Of a stretch of DNA of 64,000 nucleotides, positions 24,901 to 36,900 are shown in pieces. The position numbers were made by a program, and so were the translations under genes. Each line of letters begins with the position of its first letter. The stretch's first letter is position 1. Below the pieces are notes generated by a model. It was given only the letters and a program-made list of their open reading frames with translations, made no database searches and was not told where the DNA came from. The stretch comes from Pseudeuparius sepicola. Its lineage: Eukaryota; Arthropoda; Insecta; Coleoptera; Anthribidae. The stretch is from positions 6,549,153 through 6,613,152 of the forward strand of contig OY987305.1 of NCBI GenBank assembly GCA_963920635.1, in the 5' to 3' direction.

Positions 24901-27900
24901 TAATATTATTCTTAACGGTGATCCCTTAGACTATGGAGGAAGGCAAACCCTTATAACATTGGCAATTATTTCTCGTGCTTGAGAATGCAACGTTCTGTCC
25001 TGTTTACTCATTTTGCCCACGTTAACTCCCGAACATACGAAACGCCACTGATCTCTCTGCCAAGCTTGCCGGTGGCCGAAAAAGTGAGCGCTGTGTGGTA
25101 GCCCGAGCGCTGTGTGGTAGCCCAAATACGCAGTTAACTTTACGTTCTATAGAAACAGGCACAAAACGCGTTGGTTAACTCGTTTTGTCGGCCGGCTCGC
25201 TGGCTGAAGTGCTTTGTTGCCGTATTTCAAAGGCGACGGTAGACGCGACGATGTTGAAAAAAATATAATAGGTGTTTTATTACACCGCGTAAAAAATAAA
25301 TGATAAATAAAAATGAGTAAGTGGTTGCGTGATGCGAGCTTTATTTTTTCGGTATTACAGAGTTCAGAAATTCGGCTTCAGTATGCTAAAACTTGTATTC
25401 GCCAATAAATAACGACTACTCGTATAGGAAATCTCGCAACGCTGCCCGCATTCTTTTGTGCGTTAAACTATACCCACCCTGCTAAAATACCCGATGTTAA
25501 ATATGTTACATATAATGCGATTATCAGTAAAAGTCTCTCCGTTTTCATTTTTTATGTCAGGTATAAATGTTTCGCGTCTTTCTCTGTTACAGAGTTTATT
25601 TATACATTCCCATAATGCCTTTGACTTATTTTTGTTGTTTATTATAAGATTCTGTGCATATTTTTGCTTTGCCATTTGTATTAATTTATTTATATTACGT
25701 TTTTTCTCACTGTATATATTTTAGTAGCCATGCCTTTTTTTTAAATTCCACAAGGCGCTTTAAATTGGGCCCACTGCAATTCTTTCCCCATTTAACCTTC
25801 CTTCTATCTCCGCTACTTTCAGAGATCCTCATACTGATCATAAAAAAACTCACCCTGTATAGTATTTTGACGGTCAAGTAAATATAATACCCAAAACATG
25901 GAATTTTTAAAAATATCGTTTTGCGTTTATAAAAATTTAAAACTTTTGTAACTTTAAAGATAATATTTCAAGTTTTGTCATCCTTATTGCGCCTTTTAAA
26001 AATGTTGCTTCCCATGAAAGTCCGTGTCTAATTTTTATGAAGTAAATATTATTTTCTAATTGATGTTCCTCATCAACGAACTAGATTCTAAGGGGGACAC
26101 TAACAAATTTGGGTGTCATATTAATTAAAATTGCAATTTTAAGTTTTGTTCGGCAATAGTGAGAGTACATCTGGAATGGCATTCCACTGTAACGAGATAC
26201 CTCGTAGCGTGACCAAAATCAATTTAGCCCTTTACATAGCTAAACGATGGCAAGACAAGTAAGTGTGTGAAAGCCCCTGTTGCGCAACAATGAGATAATG
26301 TTTGTCGGTCTAGTTACAATTTTCGCCGTTTTGGTGCTAACCAGAAATAATTAGTTTTTTCAATTAAGGGGGCAGCATCGGCAAAACAGCCAAAGACATC
26401 TGCATTCGTCGCTCAAGTTCGTCATCAATTGAATCGAATAACAAGCCTCGTTGGCATTCCTTTAACATTTTATGACTTTTATGATCACGGAAGTTATTAC
26501 CGGATCCGGTCATTGGTAAAGTAGAGTACAGATTTAAGACACGTCTCAGTTTTAAAATGTGTTTTTAACTTTGATGCCTATTGTCAGCACTGAAACAAAT
26601 GTATTTATGTTAAATAAATTGACAGACAAATGTGTTAAACTGCCCGACGTAGCTAAAACATGGACACTTATAATCAAATCTATGATGATATTTTGTAAAT
26701 TGTAGTCGCACGGACGTATCGGTACTGCGCGTGCGAAACGTACCTAACGGTATATGAAATTATAAGTACCTAGGTATGTCATTGATTCGCTAATATTAGG
26801 CAGCCTTGGATTTTAACCGACGGAAGTGTTTTTGTTCTTGCAGTATGACAACCATGCGACCAATGAATCAGTTTGTAGAAAAACAAAACAATTCGTTTCA
26901 GCGAGATTATTTGCCAACACATATTATAGACGTATCTAAAGCCTCGTACAGATAGAAGCGAATCTGTCGGCTGTTACAGAAAGAGAAAAAATATTATATT
27001 TACACAATGGCAATTTTTCCAGGAATTTAGTATCGTTTAAATGACTATACCTAATCGGCTTTCCTTGTCTTGAGATTGAAGCAAGATTCATCACTGACAC
27101 GTGCAGGAGACACAAATATCAATAATTGATTTAGATCAAATCAGAGAAGTGACACTAATAACTCTGGCACGCGTCTGATAACAAACTGTCCACACCAAAG
27201 ACAGTGTATTGTTTGGTATCGTCTATTTTCCTTGCGAAAAGAAACACTGGAGAGCGATAAGTACCTAACTTTCTTTCGGGAAAACTGTCTCAATTGCAAA
27301 GGTTCCTACCTATACGTTGCTTGTTCTCGATAATATTTCCACTTGGACGAGAACAGGCTTCAAAAATAAGCGAGTCTCCATTTCAATTTACAGGAAAGCA
27401 GCCAGTATTTTAGACATAAATTTGGTTCTTATGCAAGGTTGTCTGTATTACGGATTCGTTTAGAACACTCAAAAAATATTGAGGCGGAATTTCTCTTGTA
27501 TTTACGAAGCCTCTAGGCAAATCTATTCAAGTAAACGTTCGGGGCTGAATTTGTAATATTAGATTTTTCAAGAGAAAAGAAAATAATTTTATACTCAACC
27601 TTACCATAATCGAGATGGTAGTCATAGGCGCCGACTTATGTAAATCTCCGAGGGCTCACCACATTTTGAATTTACAGTACTTATACAGGGTGATTTATTC
27701 ATAACTACATTAATTTTAACAGTGGGTAGGGAAAAATGCTATGAATGCGAAATCGCAATTAAAAAAATTCCAACTTTTTTTTAAAGCCGGAATTATTTTT
27801 TTTCTAAACCGCATTTTTACCTATTTGGCCCTCTATTTACGGCTGCCACTGGATTGCTTTCAGGGCGCATGAGGCATCGGACGACGCTTGCCGTTGCGCG

Positions 27901-30900
27901 CGTCAACATTGTTGCCAGATGTACGCAACTTTCGTAAATTTAAAGGAATGTTTTCAGTACATACATATTTGTATTGTAGGCGAATGTTCCGCCAAATGCT
28001 TGCGGAAATTATGGACAAATGTTAACGCTTACCTCTTGTAACGGTTAGTTTTGCCCTGAGACACCTTAAGGCGAGCCTTAAGGGATAAATGCCAACGAGA
28101 AAAATAAATGAAACGACTGCTTACGTGACCTTTTGATTTTTGGATGCTTTATTAAGTAGGTACCTATTCAACTAGGGGGCTTACATGATTTCGTGGACCT
28201 CGACACCACTGAAGACGATTTTTTCTCGATAAAACGAACTTCACTCACTTTCGCTTGGGGCACTAATATTTCCGCTCACTAGTTCACTGATAATCCTTTT
28301 TACTACACCAAGACGCTTCTAGAGTAAGTAGTTGTGTTCTGTGATTGTTCTGCTTCCTCTGAAATAAGAACGTCAAAATTAGCCAACATCTCTGGGATAC
28401 AGTTGCTTAAAATTACCTTACTTTCCGCTTAAGTTGGTTACCATCACCAACGATACACTTCTCATTCCTTTATTTCTCGTTATGTTTGCTTTTCATTGTT
28501 ACTAGGGATCCATATTTGCAATAGAATCGTTTCCGGGGGGGTGGTCCTCCTCTGTGACATTGGTTCAGTCGTAAGTACTTGAATCTTTCTAATTTCCACC
28601 TTTCGATCTTTACAGCTTTTTCTAGTTTCTTTTCCTGCCGTTAGGTATGTTACCGGGTATAGCCTGATGTGTAACCTACCGAGTCTTAGTATTATTTCTG
28701 GGCGAGTTAGGGATGATGGGTTGTTAAAAGTCCTTAGCTTTCTTGACTTATGTTTGTCCCAACCCTTGTCGTGCAGTCGTTAGTAGGAGTAGGAGGATGT
28801 GTGTAGCCCGAACTCCGTAAAAGGAGCTTGGCGATTGCCCGTGGCCGAGAATTTCCGGCACGCGGCGCGTTGGTGTTTGCGGCATTGATCCTTGCCAAGT
28901 TTCTGCAGAGTGCACTGTGAATTTCCTTTCGTTTCTCGCACTCCGCCTCACTAATCGCACATGTGATGTTATTGTTTCCCGTATTTCACAGTGCACATTC
29001 TCCGTATTTTGGTTTGGATATTTTTAAAGGTTATGTCCCATGTCGCATTCATTGACACTACTTCGTTCGTAGAAAGCATTCCCGTAATGAAACGTCGTTG
29101 TGGTTTCGTACTTAGTTTCGCTACCTGCCGATAGGTGGCGCGCTTCTAAATAGTTCCGCGGTAGCTTGACTGACATTCTGCAGGCATTCTCCATGAAGGA
29201 TCATTATTATGTCTATCATTTCCGCATTTGTCTAGAGAACCGTTTTGGTAAAAAAGCAAAAATGTTGCACAAAGAGTACCGAATATACCTACAGAATGTA
29301 GGCAACTCTGGTTTCTGTAGTACGTGCTGCCATCTATTAGAAAGGTTCGCTAGTTACCGTGTCATAAAGCGCGCTGTAGACTTTCGGTTTTGAACACACA
29401 GAGGGTGACTGAGAGCTCAACCACAGATTCGGCGACGTTAATACCAACGAGATGGCGCCACATACAATAGAAACCGGCAGCAGATCCTTGACAATGACAA
29501 GTTTGACGTAATAAATAATAGTTGTGGAATGCGGATGGGACGCCTGCGTTCTTTTTAATAAAACTTTTGTCTTAAATCTCAAAATCTAGCGAATTTCGGA
29601 GACAGTTTCAGTCTTTTGAGGTTTCAGTATTTTCCACCCTCTGTAGACACTGAGTGCGTTTTGTGCGTGTGATTGTAAAGGCCTTTTGTATTGTTATAGC
29701 GGGTGCTGTGAAAAGTGTAGTGATAAGGGTCTCTCGAGTTAGATGCTGAACACGCCAAGTCCAAGGTGTGCTAACACCCTGTTATTGGCATATCAACTAG
29801 GTAAATAATTCATAAACTGAATATTTTTTCGTAATTAAATTATCAATAAATAATGGCAACGTCGCGGCCGGTGCCATGTGTTGCAGCATAACGTCGTAGC
29901 CACATGCGTTCAGGTGCGCCTCGTTACGCGGGATTTGGGATAAATTGCCCCATTATTTAAACATGCAGCAAAAAATTTTTTTTTTGCGTTTTCGGTATAT
30001 ATGTACCTCCCTGATGACATGGTTAAAATTAATGTATTTATGAATAAATCACCCTGTATACGAGTAGGTATTTGCTAAATAAAGATAGTATACCTAATTT
30101 AAAAAAGGATTTTATTAAAATGTTTGCCACGGCTTGTCAAAAATAAATAAAAAATATATTACATATCTGTTCTAAAAGGTAGTTTATTTATACCTACTTT
30201 CCTACTTAACAATAAATATGTAAAAGATGTACCTATACAGGGTGTTATTTAAGTACGGAGCCAAACATCAAGGGGTGATTCTTTGAGTGATTTTAAGACG
30301 AAAAGTTTATATAAACATAGGTCCGGTATCGCTTCGTTTTCAAGATACAGGGTGTCAAACTTTTAAAAAATATATTTTTTTCAACAACATCCGAATAATC
30401 CTTTAGCCGATTTTGTTTAAATCCAGTGTATTTTAATTAATTTAGCCCTAAGTAGATTCAAATTATTAAGTGCAGTGGCGTCCCGGGGGCACCGTGACCA
30501 ATATTTAAAAAAAAAAATGTGCGCCACTGACATTTTTAGAACTTTTATATTTTTCTCGCATTAAGGAACTAAGAATACAACTTTTTGGTCTCTTGAATTT
30601 TTTTCGTATCTAGCTTCGTTTTCGGGAGAAAAAAATAAAAACCACTTTATTGCATGTCAATGCTTTGTTGTTGCATTGCTGCTTTCTCGAAAACGAAGCA
30701 AGATACGAAGAAGATTCAAGAGACCAAAAAGTTGTATTCTTCACTTTTCTGTGCTCCAAAAAAACCCGAACAAAACAGAAACTCGGCTAGTCGGTTTGGT
30801 GGAAAACCGGCATAAGAACTAGCGCAAAACTATTCTCATTTGTTCTTTAGATAGCAAAGGTATTCTCGAGTAAAAATTTGTTGTCAGACTTCCATCGTCT

Positions 30901-33900
30901 CCACGTTCTTTTACTGAACTAAACGTTATTATTATGTTATGTATTATTATTGTAAAATTGCTGAATTATCTGAGGAAAATAAGTTTATTCTTACTCTTCA
31001 TAAAAGAATAATCAATAATATCAATTCCCTTCGTTTGCCATCATGTTTTTATTATATCTATACGTGTGGTTTTATTTTTGCATCACGTGAGATAAGATGA
31101 CTTTTCTGAGCCCTGAAGAAGGTTTTAATTAAACCGAAACTGAGAAATTTTAGCTCAATTCAAACTAACATCATTTTTACACTGAACTTTTTGGGCTAAA
31201 GAAACTTTTTCTAATTATTATTATTACTGCTCAAAGAGGATTTTGATGGCTCCTCCTCTAAACCAATTGACACAACAGGGAAGTCTTCAGATCGTTTTTT
31301 GTTTCTGCGTACTGCGAATACGTAATTAAATTAAATACAAATCGGATTCACCACAGTGAGGCCTCTCCAGAATCGTTTGAGGTGCATCCTTGACAATTTT
31401 GCACCGAGAGATTTTTGCATTTTCCCGCATAAATCGAAGCAACGAAGATGTTCGCCTGGCCAATTTAAATTAAATATGAATACCTACGCGATGATGGTTA
31501 TTATGCAAGACGACTTTAAATAATCGCAAACATCCTGTGAATAGTACAATCTTGTTTCTCACATACAAATTACTTTTCGTTTCAATGAAATAATTACACT
31601 TCGTGATTTTTACCCGAAACATCCTTGACCTACCAAGCAAGCAGCCAGTGGTTCTCAAATCATCGCCCGCTGTACCTTTCAGAGGGCGACGTAAAAAATA
31701 TTAACCTACATTGCGGTGCGATTAATATCGAAACCCGTTCGCAGAAGTCGCAGACAATAATTGGACCGGACCCGCAGGTAGACACTTGCAGTTTCGCGGC
31801 CGCGCCACGCTTTGTTCGCCACACACTTTGGACGACGCATAGGCGTGCAGCTGGCTCATGACATTATCCGAGGAAAAATAAAAAAAATCGTTCTGCTTCG
31901 GTCAAGATTCGAACCTGCCACCTTGGACTTTACGCGTCAGTCAGTACGCTGACCACTACACTACATCACCGAAGCAACCCCATCGTGTAGCGTCCGCGGG
32001 GGTACCGTTGATTCTCAAGCCACGAATATTTTTGACACTTACGCCTACAATGGAGACAAATCTAAATTCACTGTCTTCTTTCTATAAAACTTAGTACTTA
32101 CTCAAATCATATAGTTCGAAATAGCGGCCTTCGTGCATATTACCACAACATTAAGACTCTATAATTTCTGTGTTCCCACAATAGCCGCCATAAAACTGCG
32201 AATGCAAGCGGCTGTATACAGCGTGTCGTGTGCGGCAGTGACGTGACACCTGCTCTAGCTATTTTGTAGCTAGGCCAAAGAAGTAACATTTTCGATTACC
32301 ATTAGTTTTATAACAGCTTTTTAATAGTAATAAAAGCAACTAAGGGTTTCTAAAGTTTTATAAGTGTCTTCTAGATGACCGGTTAGGTACTGATAAGTTT
32401 ATAATAAGGTTACGAAATATTGTTTGTAACCTTTTTAATAAAACCTCGAGTTCCTGTTACCAAAAGTTTTATAACCGAGTTATATAATGGTCTTGGAAAC
32501 TACTTGATAAAACCCGTAGTGCTAGGTTTTATAGAGGTAACTAAACACCTTTTTCTTCCTTCGGGGAAATTAGGAGACTGCTATATAACTTCTAAAAGCT
32601 ATACTTCTATAATTGTCTTCTCCAAGTCAATTAAAGAACCTCAAGTAATATCAATAACCTTAAGCAACCGAAAAAAATGATTTCGATCTACGCATGTCCC
32701 ATAACATGGGGGTTATTTATAGCTTATGAATACATTCTAACTATACTCTTGTTATACATCATACATTACCTACATAAATTCTTCTGTAGTCCTAGTAATC
32801 TTATAATAAGACTATAAAATAACAGAACTTCAAAAACTTATATGGTAAAACAAAATAACAAAAAGTAAATAAAAACACAAAACAGACTTTGAATAATGGT
32901 TATTCATTTTATTCACTGTCACTTATATTTTCTTCCTTATTTCGCCTTTATTACCGGTATCTTTGTCTGAATTTCCATTTCTTTCTGCAATTTGCCCCAA
33001 CTGATAAACTATAAGTATTTTTGCCAGGTTCTTGTGGTTGTACTGTACAATTTTAAATGGTATTTTGCTCGTAAAACACAAACAATACCTAATCACAATA
33101 ATTATTATTGTTAATGTTTAAATTAGAGGTTATGTCATAGTCATATATATTCGTTTTTACAGAATATGCGCGTGCGCGTGCTACTCTGGGTGGTATAAGG
33201 GTTACTCGTATTATCAATATTTATCAATAGTTGCAAAATTTACTTATAGTTTTATTAAAGTATCGCTCGAACTCTTATTAGGTTTCCAGGTGTCACTAAA
33301 ATTGGTGATTATAGTTACCTAAAGTTATTACTATTTAACTTTCAGCAACCACATTTTTATAGCAGTTAGTGGGGTACATTATAAAATCTATGGTGAAATC
33401 TATTACCAAATGTTAATGGCTGCCATGTTAAGCTTTTTACTGTTGTAGGTTAGGTTTAAATTCATCAAGGAAAATTAACTACAAGGTTATTTTATGATAT
33501 ATTTCGTTACTTTTCTCGACCTACACTTATGAATTAATCATTATGTATCATATTTATAGCTGTTTAATGAAAATAAATAAAAATCGAAAATTACTAATTC
33601 CATCAAAAATTTGTTAACACATCATATTTGCAGAGCCCGTGAATTTTCTGGAGGTAGAATCCAATTTCACCCGATGTAGAAAAATTTTCACGTGAATTTA
33701 CTGCTCTTCCGAGATCGAGTCTTCTTTTTCTATTATGATCAAAATAGCAAACATTGATGATTTAAAGAAACAAAACATATGTCAACTTTGAGAAAAAGAA
33801 ATGTTTTATAAGGGTGTCCAAAAGCGCTTGAGAAGAAGAGAAGAAGTAACCAGAAGAACTAAGGACGCAGTTATAAATTGGTCGATTTAAGGCATATAAG

Positions 33901-36900
33901 GGTTTCTTAATTGTAATGGGAAAGTTCTGGCAAGTTCTTGAGTGGCTTCAAGTTTTATAATATTAGTAACGGTTGCTTCTCCGCGGCACTTATAAAACAA
34001 AAAATGTTATTTGGTATTATTTAAAACTGTTTTGTTTCAATAGACTGAGGACAACCTTTTCAGTTTGCCAGTGGTAGAAAGTCAAAAACTGCCCGAAACC
34101 CGAAGGATAAAATCCAAATGTACGGGTATGAGCTCGTAAAGCCAAAAGTGTAAAATTTACTTCTCCTCCCTATTTCCAGCATTATAAAACTCATTTCCAC
34201 AATAATGACATGTTTTTAGTGTTATAATCACTTTACCGACATTTGTAGGCTGTGCGATTTGTTTAATGCTTCATTAAACAACATCAAGTAAGACTTTTCT
34301 TGTGCTAATGGTAAATTGGTCACTGCCAATATTGCAGCGACAGTTTTTGTGCTATAATTATATTTTTTTTTAGATTTACTTTTCAGTGTAATTGGGCCAT
34401 TCAGAAATTTCAAGTATTTTTCGAGGATATCCACATGTTTTCCATTAAACGCTCGAGTCGGAGTTAATTATTTAGCTTTTTTGATGGAATCAGATACCCT
34501 GGAACCAGAGAGATTTTTGAAACTTGCCTGTATTAAACATCGAAGATAGGAATATCATGTTTGAAATGTAAATAACTTTTGGTCAGTTCTTTACACAGTA
34601 AATTATTTTGTATGAAACCCATCAAAGTTTACACGTGTGGTTTTATTAAATAAAACCTGAGGCCATTTATAACAGAAACGTAATTATTTTTATAATCGCT
34701 TTGAAATCTAAATATATGAATCTTAACATATCAAACAATAAAACAATAGGAGAATGTTTGTGGAAAAATTTCGGAACTAAATAGATATGAAGAAAATGAC
34801 CTCTGCATCTGTGAGGCACGACCATGTAACTACTTGCCGATCCGGTGTCTTGACCAATTAAGTAGGTGCAAAAAATCAGCTTAGATATCAAGGTGGCGTT
34901 TAGGTTCATACCTAAAATGTAACCGAACACAGAATAGTATGTTATGTACCAAGGGACTAAAGTGCATCTTTTAATCCCGAAATCGCTTACGCTCGGGTAA
35001 CAATCACTCGAGGGATTAAGATTCACTTTAGTCCCGTGGTACATACGCTATTTTTTGCACCGCGGGAACTAAAATTTAAAAATTCACAAGACATTATGTA
35101 AAAAGAAACATTCAATATTACCATTTTACTACTTTGTACCGTTGTAGAGAGGAAACTGTTTATGATAGATCAAAATGAATTTCACATTTTTGTCTTAACT
35201 GTTCAAGGGCTACCTAATGGTGCTGGTACCAATTGGTACCTTGGTGCCAAAATTGGTACCAATCATCAGTTACACCACCGGATAGCTTTTGAAAAGTTAA
35301 GACAGGAATGTGAAATTCATTTTGTTCTATCTCAACCAGTTTTGTCGCTACAACGGTCCAAAGTAGTTTCAACTGTTTATAGCTACGAATCTACTAATTT
35401 TTAAAAAATGGCACTCATAAAAATTTTAAAATTTTATACTCCTTGGGTCTAAAATATTTTAGTCCCAAGGGAGTAAATGCCACACTATAGTCACTGCGGT
35501 GCAAACAATAATAATAAGGTATCCAATTTGGTCCTGAACAATCCGGTCTTACTAACATTTTTTTATTTAACGTTTACTAAGACTAAGGAATATTTTTTCT
35601 GTTCTTCCTGGGATAGATCAAATTATTATAAAAGTAAATTACATGTTTTGAGTTATCACTATAACCGTTAGTGGCCTCAAGGATATATTATAAAATAGTT
35701 GTAGTTAATAGTGGTATTCCCAACCATCAGGTGTACCAGTAAATGTTTTGTTCGCTAGCCGAGCTTTCCTGGAAATTATATCGATATTTCCACGTTCAAA
35801 TCAAAAGTGAAAAAGAATCACTGACTGTTGTTATCGTTGCTTTAGCTAAAGGTGTGCAATCCAGAGAATATTTCTACAAAGGCACTTTGGCAATCTAGCC
35901 CAGCATTGTACATATTTATTTTACTGGATGGTTTCTAGTTTAATTTATTGGTACATATTATAGTAATAATAATTAAATTGTTATTTCGAGTCAGTGAAGA
36001 GGAAAACGGACAAAAACCGTTTAGTTTTATTTGGCCGAGAAATTTTCGAGGTATTTATTAAAAATGACCGCAACTTTGTTGGGCAATTCTCGTAGATTTA
36101 GCACGGAACGTAGCGTTTGATCTTCACGCTTTGCTGGTACATTACACTTCATTGTCACTCGTTGCGTTGATTTTGTTGTGTTAAGAGACCAAAGCTTATG
36201 TCGACCCCAATCGAGGGGTGGCCTGGGGCTAGGAGTGCATAATTTTCGCTATTGTGGCCATAGATCACTAGAAAATAAAAAGCGTGTTCCATTCTCCAGA
36301 TGCTTTAAAGTTAAATCATTTTATACTATTCTTGCAATCGAAATAATACTTTAGCCGTTTTCGTTTCTAGTTCATTTTACGAGGCCTAGAAAAATGTTGC
36401 TTACATATTGCTGCTAAAAAAACATTTCTCAACTGTCATAAATTATCTTCACATATATGTTTAATGATAATCCCAAATTAAGATTAATTTATAACAGTAA
36501 CTTGGTAACTACGAAATTATCTAAGTTGAAATACATGTATTCTGTGTACACGTTTTGATAAAAATCGGTTAAGGTAGGTGCTTTGCAAACACGTAAAATA
36601 TGACCAAATGCATGGTAAGTAGCAAAAAAAATCAAAATAAAAGATGCGATCCAGCGAACGTATTTATATAGGGCGTTCCAAACTTCATATAAACATCTGG
36701 TCTAAAATGCAAATGAAATTTTGCACAGAAACTCAACTTTTTATGCCTTACAATGCAAAATTACACTTAAAGGTCAAACATGAGCAGGGGCGGGTTAAAT
36801 ACAATCATATTTTTTTGGATGGCAATTTTTTTCAATATTTGATTACAACATTTGAAATTTCACGGCAATTTCAGTGTCACGGCACGGCACTGAGATTTTT

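Noticed and set aside
32280..34000. Recurring TTTTATAA octamers as a homeobox (Abd-B/caudal type) enhancer
   Set aside because: The region is very AT-rich and such octamers are expected often; no spacing rule or other factor sites were seen.
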